64,000 nucleotides of DNA from Chitinophagaceae bacterium (lineage in GTDB: Bacteria > Bacteroidota > Bacteroidia > Chitinophagales > Chitinophagaceae): contig JADBXP010000003.1 in assembly GCA_020403455.1 (NCBI GenBank), positions 62,001 to 126,000 on the forward strand, read 5' to 3'. The position numbers and the translations under genes are program-made. Position 1 is the first letter of the stretch. Every line of letters starts with the position of its first letter. Below, in pieces: positions 25,992 to 34,438 of this stretch. The notes beneath the pieces are model-generated. The model was given only the letters and a program-made list of their open reading frames with translations, was not told the origin of the DNA and searched no databases.

Positions 25992-28775
25992 ATGAAAAAA
26001 ATCAGCACCTGCTTTTTTCTGTTTTTCTTGTGGCAGAGCATGTCTGCACAGCCATTCGGCGGAACGCCTGCTTCCTTTCAATGGAAAGAAATCAGTACGG
26101 ATACAGTACGCATCATTTTTCCCGCCAACAGCGAAACCGAGGCGCGCCGTATTGCCGGCTTGATTCACCGGCTGCAACGCACAGACAGTGCACCACACCG
26201 CCGAATTAGTATCCTATTGCGCGATCAGACCATGATCTCCAATGGATATGTCGGACTCGCACCCTGGCGTTCAGAATGGTACACCACACCGCCACGATCA
26301 GTATTATCATTGGGTGCCATCCGATGGAATGACATGCTGGCCATTCATGAATGGAAACATGTGCAACAATACAACCGGATGAATACCGGCCTTTCAAAAA
26401 CGATGCGATTCTTATTGGGGGAACAAGGTCAGGCAGTCGCCAATGCACTTGCAGTGCCGGACTGGTTCTTTGAGGGGGAAGCTGTAGATCAGGAGACACG
26501 CCTTACACCTCAGGGCAGGGGAAGACTCCCTCGCTTCATGAACCAATTGGCGGCATTTTGGCAAAGCAATCCACCAGGCAACTATGCCTATCTGCGGAAT
26601 GGATCACTCAGGAAATATGTTCCCGATCATTATGCTCTCGGTTATCTCTTGGTTGCACACGGAAGAAAAAAATTCGGTGAAACATTTTGGGAGAAAGTAA
26701 GCAAAGAAGCCGCTGCATACGAAACACCTTTCTATCCCTTTCAATCAGCCATCCGAAAGTACACCGGAAATTCTTTTACCACATTTGTCCAGGATGCAGT
26801 GAATGAATACAAACGAAATACCAGGGATAATGCTACAATATCAGCATTCATCACACCCATTGGAAAAAAAGGATTGACCGATTACCTCATGCCGGTGCGG
26901 GAAGATGAGGATCATGTGATCGTTGTTAAAAAAGATGACAGAGCCATTCCGGGTTTTTATAGAGTGGACAGGGATGGTAAAGAAGAAAAAATTGCTGACC
27001 GGTGGATCGCCATCGATGATTTCTTTTCTTACCGCAATGGAAGAATTATTTATGCATCCTACGATCCTGACAGAAGATGGGGTAACCATGATTATAGCCG
27101 ACTGGTAATAGTCAATACCCGGACAGGAAAAAGCAATAGTGTTGTACGCTCAACCAAACTGGCAACGCCCGATATTCATTCCGAAGGGAATCAAATACTG
27201 GCAGCTGAGCTATTACCAGGTCAAGATGCTGCAATCATCTTGATGGATACAACCGGAACCATTGAACAACGTGTGCACCTTCCATTCCATCAACTTTCTG
27301 AGCCCAGGTTTGCCTGTACCAAAGCCGGTTGGTTTGCCACCGCCAGAAATAATAACGGAGAAATGAGTTTGGTCTATCACAGCGGTGTCATCGGCGACAC
27401 TCTTCAAACTTTGCTACCCTGGACCAATCGCATCATCTCTCAATTACAAATTCAACAAGACACTCTATTGTTTACTACAACCGGCAAGGGAAGCGATGAA
27501 ATCTGGGCAATGGTGACAAAAGAAAAGGGATCATTGTTTCGGTTGGCTACTTACACAACAGGTACCTACCAGGGTGCCCTATGGAATCAGCAGCAACTGG
27601 TAGCAACCCATTTTACCGGTAATGGACATCGTTTGGGATTGATTGAACCACAATGGCAAAAAATTGAAATTGGTGATGCCTTGTTTCCTTTCCTGCAAGG
27701 GTTGCCGGAAGAGCCCTTACGAATCAATTTATCAGACACCACTGGGAACAGTTTATATACTGTTCGACGTTTCCGAACCTTGCAGCAACCCCTGAATTTG
27801 CACAGTTTTCGCCCCTTCTTTGATTTGCCGGAATACAGTCTCACTGTGTATGGTGAAAATCTGCTGAAAACATTGACCCACCAATTCCAGTATCTGTTCA
27901 ATCAAAATGAGGGTAGCCACCGGCTTAGTTATGATGGTATTTTTGGTGGAACCTATTTGCAACCGTTGGTAGGTGCTCAACAAACCTGGAACCGAACGAT
28001 TCAATGGAATGCTGATACAGTAGTCAATTTCAACGAAGGAGGAGCCTATGCCGGTTTTCGGCTGCCGCTAAACTTTTCCGGACAACAGCGCTTTCGGTTC
28101 TTCAATTTTCAGTCCACCATGCAATGGAACAGGGTCAACTATACCGGACAAGCGACCAAATGGTTGAAAGGGTATGAGCAATGGTTATGGGAAACCGCCA
28201 TCAATTATACCAGTCAGGTGCAACAATCGCGCCAACAGATTTTCCCGCGCTTTGCCCATGCAATTCAACTAACGCACCGACAATCTCTCGCAGATCTAAC
28301 CGCCCGGCAGTGGCTTATGCGTGGAACGATTTGGTTGCCAGGGTTCACCCCTGTTCATCATTGGATAGTATCGGCATCCTGGCAAACACGTGATACTGCC
28401 AGACAGTACTTTTTTTCTAATCGGTTCCCCTTTGCCAGGGGTTACCAGGCCATCGATTTTCCTGATTTAGTGGGGGTAAACCTCAACTATCATTTTCCGG
28501 TGGCTTACCCTGAGAAGGGACTGGCACAGGTAGTTTATCTGTTGCGGATGAGGGCTGCACTTTTCTATGACCATACGGTTGGTATCAGTCGACGAACCGG
28601 CCAACAACGATTGTTCAATTCAGCAGGTACAGAATTGTATTTTGATACCCGGTGGTGGAATCAGCTGCCGGTAAGTTTCGGGATAAGGTATAGCAGGTTG
28701 TTGCAACCCGATTGGCAGCCGGGAACAGGCAGGAATCGGTGGGAAATTATACTCCCGGTTAACCTCCTGAACTAG
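25992..28775 (+). CDS. Peptidase-MA-like / propeller / outer-membrane barrel protein
   Basis: 927 aa from the ATG at 25992, where a signal peptide (MKKISTCFFLFFLWQSMSAQ) begins. Residues 30-270 resemble gluzincin 'peptidase MA-like' domains: zinc motif HEWKH (HExxH, 119-123) and a downstream WFFEGEA that supplies the third ligand (Glu161 or Glu163). The middle (about 300-600) looks like a beta-propeller with D-x-D-G strands. The last 300 residues are rich in aromatic amphipathic strands, as in surface-antigen barrels, and end in IILPVNLLN. Outer-membrane location and protease activity are inference. Confidence 0.72.
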   Translation: MKKISTCFFLFFLWQSMSAQPFGGTPASFQWKEISTDTVRIIFPANSETEARRIAGLIHRLQRTDSAPHRRISILLRDQTMISNGYVGLAPWRSEWYTTPPRSVLSLGAIRWNDMLAIHEWKHVQQYNRMNTGLSKTMRFLLGEQGQAVANALAVPDWFFEGEAVDQETRLTPQGRGRLPRFMNQLAAFWQSNPPGNYAYLRNGSLRKYVPDHYALGYLLVAHGRKKFGETFWEKVSKEAAAYETPFYPFQSAIRKYTGNSFTTFVQDAVNEYKRNTRDNATISAFITPIGKKGLTDYLMPVREDEDHVIVVKKDDRAIPGFYRVDRDGKEEKIADRWIAIDDFFSYRNGRIIYASYDPDRRWGNHDYSRLVIVNTRTGKSNSVVRSTKLATPDIHSEGNQILAAELLPGQDAAIILMDTTGTIEQRVHLPFHQLSEPRFACTKAGWFATARNNNGEMSLVYHSGVIGDTLQTLLPWTNRIISQLQIQQDTLLFTTTGKGSDEIWAMVTKEKGSLFRLATYTTGTYQGALWNQQQLVATHFTGNGHRLGLIEPQWQKIEIGDALFPFLQGLPEEPLRINLSDTTGNSLYTVRRFRTLQQPLNLHSFRPFFDLPEYSLTVYGENLLKTLTHQFQYLFNQNEGSHRLSYDGIFGGTYLQPLVGAQQTWNRTIQWNADTVVNFNEGGAYAGFRLPLNFSGQQRFRFFNFQSTMQWNRVNYTGQATKWLKGYEQWLWETAINYTSQVQQSRQQIFPRFAHAIQLTHRQSLADLTARQWLMRGTIWLPGFTPVHHWIVSASWQTRDTARQYFFSNRFPFARGYQAIDFPDLVGVNLNYHFPVAYPEKGLAQVVYLLRMRAALFYDHTVGISRRTGQQRLFNSAGTELYFDTRWWNQLPVSFGIRYSRLLQPDWQPGTGRNRWEIILPVNLLN

Positions 28776-28877
28776 AAAAATGGCCAATTTTGCCTGTTTA
28801 GGGGGCCGGAAAGGGTAGTTTTTCCACAAAAAACGGATTTTTACCCACGATTTTTTCATTATCTGACCCGAAGTGCG

Positions 28878-28885
28878 TATCTTTG
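28878..28885 (+). promoter_or_regulatory. -7 box TATCTTTG for the infA ribosomal operon
   Basis: Perfect TAnnTTTG 16 nt before the infA ATG. It suggests that this cluster starts its own transcript. Confidence 0.65.
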
Positions 28886-28901
28886 CAGCCCCAAAAATCG
28901 T

Positions 28902-29120
28902 ATGTCCAAACAACCTTTGATCAAGCAAGACGGCGTCATTCAGGAAGCACTGAGCAATGCCATGTTCCGGGTGAAGTTGGAAAACGGGCATGAAATACTC
29001 GCTACCATCTCTGGAAAAATGCGGATGCACTACATCCGGATTCTGCCCGGCGATAAAGTGGGTGTAGAAATGAGTCCTTACGATTTAACAAGAGGGAGGA
29101 TCATATTCAGGTATAAATAA
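28902..29120 (+). CDS. infA: Translation initiation factor IF-1
   Basis: 72 aa, a single S1-like OB fold: [20 protein letters not shown], then [20 protein letters not shown] and [18 protein letters not shown], the standard IF-1 sequence. It binds the ribosomal A site during initiation. It opens the ribosomal cluster here with its own promoter; secY and map, which normally precede it in Bacteroidota, are absent. Confidence 0.98.
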   Translation: MSKQPLIKQDGVIQEALSNAMFRVKLENGHEILATISGKMRMHYIRILPGDKVGVEMSPYDLTRGRIIFRYK

Positions 29121-29162
29121 ACAGAAACAACAGGTTACCACCGACAACGTAAAACTACTGTT

Positions 29163-29279
29163 ATGAAAGTAAGAGCTTCCATCAAGAAAAGAAGTATCGA
29201 TTGCAAGATCGTGAAGCGCAAGGGCAAGTTATTCGTGATCAACAAGAAAAATCCTCGCTTCAAGCAGCGCCAGGGATAA
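29163..29279 (+). CDS. rpmJ: 50S ribosomal protein L36
   Basis: A 38-aa frame: [20 protein letters not shown] followed by [18 protein letters not shown] and TAA. It has only one of the zinc-binding cysteines of the C+ form, so it is the zinc-free type usual in Bacteroidota. It sits in its conserved place between infA and rpsM. Confidence 0.97.
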   Translation: MKVRASIKKRSIDCKIVKRKGKLFVINKKNPRFKQRQG

Positions 29280-29339
29280 TTCCTTGAAAGAATTGCTCTT
29301 CAGTTAATTTAAACATCATCCACCAACAAAATACTCATT

Positions 29340-29720
29340 ATGGCTCGTATCGCCGGTATCGATCTCCCGAAAAATAAAAGAGGGGAAATTGGACTGACCT
29401 ACATTTTTGGAATTGGTCGTTCTACTGCCCAGTACATTCTGGACAAAGCAGGTATTGATTTCGATAAAAAAGTAAATCAATGGAACGATGATGAGCAAGC
29501 TGCCATCCGTAACATTATCAACGCTGAATTCAAAGTAGAGGGAGCTCTGCGTAGTGAGGTTTCTATGAGCATCAAGCGTCTGCTCGACATCGCTTGCTAC
29601 CGTGGTCTCCGTCACAGAAAAGGTCTGCCGGTTCGTGGTCAGCGCACCAAAACCAACAGCCGTACAAGAAAAGGTAAACGCAAGACAGTAGCCGGCAAGA
29701 AGAAAGCTGCTAAAAAATAA
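29340..29720 (+). CDS. rpsM: 30S ribosomal protein S13
   Basis: 126 aa with [20 protein letters not shown], the helix-two-turn-helix [19 protein letters not shown], and the tRNA-contacting basic tail [25 protein letters not shown]. Length is normal. It is followed by an unusually long 116-nt gap before rpsK. Confidence 0.99.
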   Translation: MARIAGIDLPKNKRGEIGLTYIFGIGRSTAQYILDKAGIDFDKKVNQWNDDEQAAIRNIINAEFKVEGALRSEVSMSIKRLLDIACYRGLRHRKGLPVRGQRTKTNSRTRKGKRKTVAGKKKAAKK

Positions 29721-29836
29721 TTGAGCGGCCGCAGGCCGTTCACCAAATCCTGAGCGCTTGGATCTTCGCAGGAAGGGAGAGCAAACAGGTTTCCGTTACA
29801 ACGGGATAAATAAAATGACTACCTCAAAACAAAAAA

Positions 29837-30247
29837 ATGGCTAAACCACAAAAAGCACAAAACAGCGCCAAAGCTGTTGCCAAGAAAAGAGTTGTAAAAG
29901 TAGATGCCGCGGGAGAAGTGCGCATTTCTGCTACTTTCAACAACATCATCATCAGCTTTACCAACAAGTCCGGTCAAGTTATCAGCTGGAGCAGTGCAGG
30001 AAAGATGGGCTTCAAGGGTTCTAAAAAGAACACGCCCTATGCTGCTCAGACCGCTGCTGCCGATGCTGCTAAAACAGCACTGGATGCCGGATTGAAAAGA
30101 GTAGATGTATTCGTTAAAGGTCCGGGTTCAGGACGAGAAAGCGCTATCCGCTCCATCTCTCAGTCCGGTATCGAAGTAATTTCTATCAAAGATGTTACCC
30201 CACTTCCCCACAACGGATGCCGTCCTCCTAAACAAAGAAGAGTATAA
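29837..30247 (+). CDS. rpsK: 30S ribosomal protein S11
   Basis: 136 aa. The core [35 protein letters not shown] and the C-terminal [22 protein letters not shown] are diagnostic. The N-terminus carries a short Lys/Ala-rich extension typical of the phylum. Confidence 0.99.
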   Translation: MAKPQKAQNSAKAVAKKRVVKVDAAGEVRISATFNNIIISFTNKSGQVISWSSAGKMGFKGSKKNTPYAAQTAAADAAKTALDAGLKRVDVFVKGPGSGRESAIRSISQSGIEVISIKDVTPLPHNGCRPPKQRRV

Positions 30248-30277
30248 TCAAGCCGGCATGACCGGATTTCATAACCG

Positions 30278-30314
30278 GGTGACCCATCTATTTTAGATTT
30301 TTTGATAGGTCACC
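30278..30314 (+). other. Hairpin in the rpsK-rpsD gap
   Basis: A 7-bp stem GGTGACC (30278-30284) / GGTCACC (30308-30314) with an inner ATC/GAT pairing encloses a T-rich loop. It ends 24 nt before the rpsD ATG. It is not followed by a T run, so it is not a terminator. Because S4 represses its own operon in other bacteria, it could be a translational control element, which is inference. Confidence 0.45.
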
Positions 30315-30338
30315 GTCACTAAAAAATCAAATTGAAAC

Positions 30339-30944
30339 ATGGCACGTTACACAGGCCCCAAAACAAAAATCTCCCGCATTTTCGGTGAACCGATTCTCGG
30401 CAACGGAAAATGGTTGGGAAAAAACAGCAATCCTCCCGGACAACACGGTGCTGCGCGCAAGCGTAAAACATTGGGTGAATATGCCCTCCAATTGCGCGAA
30501 AAGCAGAAAGCCAAATACACTTACGGTGTACTTGAACGCCAGTTCCGCAAAACTTTTGAAGAAGCTCAGCGACTCAAGGGTGTAACCGGTGAAAACCTGA
30601 TCAAATTGCTGGAAGCTCGTCTCGACAATACAGTTTACCGCATGGGCTTAACAGCCAGCCGCCCTGAAGCACGGCAGCTGGTTAACCACAAGCACATCAC
30701 AGTGAATGGAGAGGTAATGAATATCCCATCTTATCAGTGTAAGCCGGGAGATGTGATCGCTTATAGACCAAAAAGCGCTTCCAATTCATCCGTAACCAGT
30801 AAGAATCGTGGTAAGAACCCAAAATTCAGCTGGATTGATTGGAATGAAACTGAAATGAAAGGTACTTTCATCACCTTCCCGGAAAGAGAGAATGTACCCG
30901 AAAACATCAAAGAACAACTGATTGTAGAATTGTATTCTAAATAA
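30339..30944 (+). CDS. rpsD: 30S ribosomal protein S4
   Basis: 201 aa with MARYTGPKTKISRIFGEP, the GQHGAARKRKTLGEYALQL block and an S4 RNA-binding domain (RLDNTVYRMGLTASRPEARQ, then HKHITVNGEVMNIPSY). It nucleates 30S assembly and is an autorepressor in other phyla. Confidence 0.99.
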   Translation: MARYTGPKTKISRIFGEPILGNGKWLGKNSNPPGQHGAARKRKTLGEYALQLREKQKAKYTYGVLERQFRKTFEEAQRLKGVTGENLIKLLEARLDNTVYRMGLTASRPEARQLVNHKHITVNGEVMNIPSYQCKPGDVIAYRPKSASNSSVTSKNRGKNPKFSWIDWNETEMKGTFITFPERENVPENIKEQLIVELYSK

Positions 30945-31034
30945 CCCGACCCCGGCTGGAACTCATTCCGGCCGATTGTCGTTTCAAAAGGTAAAGAAAC
31001 AAACTACCATTACCCAACAGAAAACAAGTAAAAA

Positions 31035-32036
31035 ATGGCCATATTAAGCTTTCAGAAACCCGACAAAATCGTTCTTCAAAAATCCTCTGAATTTGAGGGT
31101 CAGTTTGAATTCCGTCCCCTGGAGCCCGGCTTCGGTCTGACGGTAGGTAATGCCCTCCGCAGGGTATTGCTGAGCTCTCTCGAGGGCTATGCAATTGTTG
31201 GTATCAAAATCGAAGGCATCAACCACGAATTTGCCACCATCAAGGGCATAACAGAAGACGTAACTGAACTTATCCTGAACCTGAAGCAGGTTCGCTTCAA
31301 GCGCAGAGTTGATCATGAAGTACCGAGCGAGCGCATCGTACTGACAGTAAAAGGCAGAACTGAATTCACTGCAGGTATGATTGGTGAACAATCCCAGAGC
31401 TTCCAGGTGATGAACCCGGATCTGGTAATTTGTACCATGGATACATCTGCTAAAATGGAAATCGAAATCCACATCGGTAAAGGTCGTGGATACGTACCCG
31501 CAGAAGAGAATAAAGTAAAAGATTCAGTCTTTGGATACATCGCCATCGACTCTATTCATACCCCCATTAAGAATGTGAAGTATGCTGTAGAAAACTACCG
31601 CGTTGAGCAGAGAACCGACTACGAAAAACTCGTATTGGATGTTTCTACTGATGGTACCATTCATCCGGAAGAAGCTGTTAAACAAGCTTCCCGCATCCTG
31701 ATTCAGCACCTGATGATCATCACCGACGAAAACATCACTTTCGACAACAAAGAAGATAAGAAAGAAGATGTAGTTGATGAACACGTACTGCAACTGCGCA
31801 AAGTATTGAAGACCCCACTCGAAGACCTGGATCTTTCCGTGCGTGCTTTCAATTGCTTAAAAGCAGCGAAAATCAACAGTCTCAGCGAACTGGTACAATA
31901 CGAACAGGAAGACCTGATGAAATTCAGAAACTTCGGTCAGAAATCCCTCTCCGAAATCGAGCAGGTATTGACTGAAAGAGGCCTTAGTTTCGGTATGGAT
32001 CTCAATAAACTGGGTCTCGATAACCTCGATAACTAA
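31035..32036 (+). CDS. rpoA: RNA polymerase subunit alpha
   Basis: 333 aa with N-terminal assembly domain (FRPLEPGFGLTVGNALRRVLLSSLEGYA) and C-terminal helix-hairpin domain (LRKVLKTPLEDLDLSVRAFNCLKAAKI ... FRNFGQKSLSEI). Both domains are complete. It is followed by a terminator-like hairpin before rplQ. Confidence 0.99.
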   Translation: MAILSFQKPDKIVLQKSSEFEGQFEFRPLEPGFGLTVGNALRRVLLSSLEGYAIVGIKIEGINHEFATIKGITEDVTELILNLKQVRFKRRVDHEVPSERIVLTVKGRTEFTAGMIGEQSQSFQVMNPDLVICTMDTSAKMEIEIHIGKGRGYVPAEENKVKDSVFGYIAIDSIHTPIKNVKYAVENYRVEQRTDYEKLVLDVSTDGTIHPEEAVKQASRILIQHLMIITDENITFDNKEDKKEDVVDEHVLQLRKVLKTPLEDLDLSVRAFNCLKAAKINSLSELVQYEQEDLMKFRNFGQKSLSEIEQVLTERGLSFGMDLNKLGLDNLDN

Positions 32037-32041
32037 TTAAC

Positions 32042-32078
32042 ACTGCCCAACTCCCACCGGAGAAGGGCAGTTTTTTTT
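32042..32078 (+). terminator. Terminator-like hairpin between rpoA and rplQ
   Basis: Stem ACTGCCC (32042-32048) / GGGCAGT (32065-32071) followed by a run of eight Ts (32071-32078). Two more hairpins follow: GGCAGC/GCTGCC (32084-32098) and CCCGCA/TGCGGG (around 32103-32127). It would partly or conditionally end the alpha operon transcript. Confidence 0.75.
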
Positions 32079-32143
32079 AACCCGGCAGCTTTGCTGCCAT
32101 CACCCGCAATTCCTGACACGGTGCGGGTTCAAAAACAAAAGTC

Positions 32144-32653
32144 ATGAACCACGGAAACAAAGTCAACAAACTGGGCCGCAAGAAAGCCCACCGCAGCGCC
32201 CTCCTCAGCAACCTGGCTAGTCAATTGATTACCCACAAACGCATTGTAACCACGCTGGCCAAAGCAAAAGCCCTGCGCACCTACATCGAGCCGCTGATCA
32301 CTAAAACCAAGAAAAACGAAAACAAGGAGACAATCATGAACCAACACCGTGTTGTGTTCAGTCACTTGCAAGACAAAGCCGCCGTTAAAGAGCTTTTCAC
32401 CGTAATCGGACCAAAAGTGATTGCCCGCCCCGGTGGTTATACCCGTATCCTGAAACTGGGCATTCGCCCCGGTGACAATGCGGAAAAAGCTATGATCGAA
32501 CTGGTTGATTTCAACGAAATCTATGGTAAAGCTGCTGAAAAAGCTGCTGAGCCGGCGAAGAAAACACGTCGCGGTCGCTCAACGAAAAAAGCTGCTGAAA
32601 CTACAGAGGAAACAACTACCACTGAAGCAGCAACCGAAACACCCGCAGAATAA
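32144..32653 (+). CDS. rplQ: 50S ribosomal protein L17
   Basis: 169 aa. The core (about 1-125) has [29 protein letters not shown] and [21 protein letters not shown]. The last 45 residues are a low-complexity tail of Ala, Lys, Thr and Glu, common in Bacteroidota L17. It is separated from rpoA by three hairpins. Confidence 0.98.
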   Translation: MNHGNKVNKLGRKKAHRSALLSNLASQLITHKRIVTTLAKAKALRTYIEPLITKTKKNENKETIMNQHRVVFSHLQDKAAVKELFTVIGPKVIARPGGYTRILKLGIRPGDNAEKAMIELVDFNEIYGKAAEKAAEPAKKTRRGRSTKKAAETTEETTTTEAATETPAE

Positions 32654-32672
32654 AATGCATTACCCCTTACTT

Positions 32673-32708
32673 AAAGGCAAAATCCCCAAAGGTTTTGCCT
32701 TTTTTTTT
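32673..32708 (+). terminator. Intrinsic terminator after rplQ
   Basis: A 10-bp stem AAAGGCAAAA (32673-32682) / TTTTGCCTTT (32693-32702) continues into a T run. It ends the ribosomal operon before carA. Confidence 0.85.
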
Positions 32709-32779
32709 GAAACAATGTGAGAAAGTTTCTTCTGTAATCTGATTCCTTTGCTGTTTTTTTGTAACCGAAATCTTACCCC

Positions 32780-33880
32780 ATGTCAGTTCCCTCACAGCCC
32801 GCTTATCTGATGTTAGCAGATGGTCATCTCTTCACAGGCAGATCTTTTGGAAAAAAAGGAACCGCTACCGGTGAGATTTGCTTCAATACAGGTATGACGG
32901 GCTATCAGGAAGTATTCACTGATCCGAGTTATACCGGACAGGTACTGATCATGAACAACGCACACATTGGGAACTACGGGGTGAAACCTACAGATGTGGA
33001 GAGCAGTTCAGTAAAAATTCACGGTCTCATCGGCAGAAACCTGGAGGAACAATTCAGCCGTATCCAGGCAACCGGCAACCTGCACGATTACCTGGTTGAC
33101 AATAATATTGTTGCTATTGAAGGTGTGGATACCCGCGCACTGGTTACCCATGTTCGTACCAAAGGAGCCATGAACTGCATCATCTCTACAGAATTGTCAG
33201 ATGCAGCATCTCTTCAGGCAGCCCTGAACCAGGTTCCTGATATGGATGGACTGGAACTCGCCAGCACAGTCAGCACAACCGAAGAATACGAATTAGGCGA
33301 CACAAATTCTCCATTGAAAATTGCTGTTCTTGATTTTGGTGTGAAGAAGCATATCCTCGAATGCCTGACCAGTCGTGGGGCTCACCTGCGTGTATTCCCT
33401 GCTAAAACCTCTTTTGAACGCCTGCAATCATTTTCTCCCAAAGGATATTTTCTTTCCAACGGCCCGGGCGACCCCGCAGCCATGCCCTACGCAAAGACGA
33501 CAATTCAAAGCATACTGCAACAGAACCTCCCCGTTTTTGGTATATGCCTTGGACACCAGTTGCTCGCCATCGCAAATGATATACCTACCTTCAAAATGCA
33601 CCATGGTCACCGCGGACTGAACCATCCGGTGAAGAACATCATCACGGGCCGTTGTGAAATAACAACACAAAACCACGGCTTTGGTGTTGATCCGGTGGCC
33701 GTTCGTCAGCACCCCAATGTGGAAGTAACCCATGTGAACCTCAATGATGATTCCATTGAGGGTATTCGCATGAAGAACAAACCCGCATTCAGCGTTCAAT
33801 ACCATCCGGAAAGCACGCCGGGGCCACATGACAGCCGTTACCTGTTCGATGATTTTATCGGTATGATTCAGCAGGCATGA
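32780..33880 (+). CDS. carA: Carbamoyl-phosphate synthase small (glutaminase) subunit
   Basis: 366 aa. It supplies ammonia from glutamine to CarB for arginine and pyrimidine synthesis. The N-terminal domain has CFNTGMTGYQEVFTDPSYTGQ; the class I amidotransferase triad is the Cys in FGICLGHQLLA plus His and Glu in VQYHPESTPGPHD. carB is not adjacent. The place after rplQ is common in this phylum, but here a terminator separates the two. Confidence 0.98.
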   Translation: MSVPSQPAYLMLADGHLFTGRSFGKKGTATGEICFNTGMTGYQEVFTDPSYTGQVLIMNNAHIGNYGVKPTDVESSSVKIHGLIGRNLEEQFSRIQATGNLHDYLVDNNIVAIEGVDTRALVTHVRTKGAMNCIISTELSDAASLQAALNQVPDMDGLELASTVSTTEEYELGDTNSPLKIAVLDFGVKKHILECLTSRGAHLRVFPAKTSFERLQSFSPKGYFLSNGPGDPAAMPYAKTTIQSILQQNLPVFGICLGHQLLAIANDIPTFKMHHGHRGLNHPVKNIITGRCEITTQNHGFGVDPVAVRQHPNVEVTHVNLNDDSIEGIRMKNKPAFSVQYHPESTPGPHDSRYLFDDFIGMIQQA

Positions 33881-33996
33881 TTTGCAGGTCGGATTCCAGT
33901 GAACTTTCATTCTCCAATCATTAGGGGTTCAGACTAGCTGATCGAACTTACGCTTGAGCCGGACATCATTTTTATTATCTTCGTAAAAACCATGGT

Positions 33997-34425
33997 ATGA
34001 AGATTGCCATCATCAATGGACCTAACCTGAATTTATTGGGACAGCGCGAGCCGGGAATTTACGGCCAGCAAAGCTTTGATGACTATATCCGGCAATTGCG
34101 TGCAGAATTTCCCGACATTGAAATCACCTACTTTCAGTCCAATGTCGAAGGAGAACTCGTAACTGCACTACAGGAATCTTCGAGAACTTGTCAGGGAATT
34201 GTGCTCAATCCCGCCGCCTATACACATACCTCCATCGCAATAGGGGATGCAGTAGCGGCCATACAAATACCCGTTGTTGAAGTACATATCAGCAATGTAC
34301 AAGCAAGAGAAGAATTCAGAAAGTTGAACTATGTGTCTGCAAAAGCCGTCGGAACAATTACCGGTTTGGGATTGAAAGGTTATGAACTTGCCATCCGATG
34401 GCTGCTGAGCAAGCAACATCCATAG
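33997..34425 (+). CDS. aroQ: Type II 3-dehydroquinate dehydratase
   Basis: 142 aa. It dehydrates 3-dehydroquinate to 3-dehydroshikimate. Signatures: IINGPNLNLLGQREPGIYG (catalytic Tyr), LNPAAYTHTSIAIGDAV (substrate loop) and VEVHISNVQAREEFR (His). It is the shikimate step not present in the 46-55 kb cluster. A TATCTTCG sequence 16 nt upstream of the ATG may be its -7 box. Confidence 0.97.
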   Translation: MKIAIINGPNLNLLGQREPGIYGQQSFDDYIRQLRAEFPDIEITYFQSNVEGELVTALQESSRTCQGIVLNPAAYTHTSIAIGDAVAAIQIPVVEVHISNVQAREEFRKLNYVSAKAVGTITGLGLKGYELAIRWLLSKQHP

Positions 34426-34438
34426 AAATCTCGCTGTT

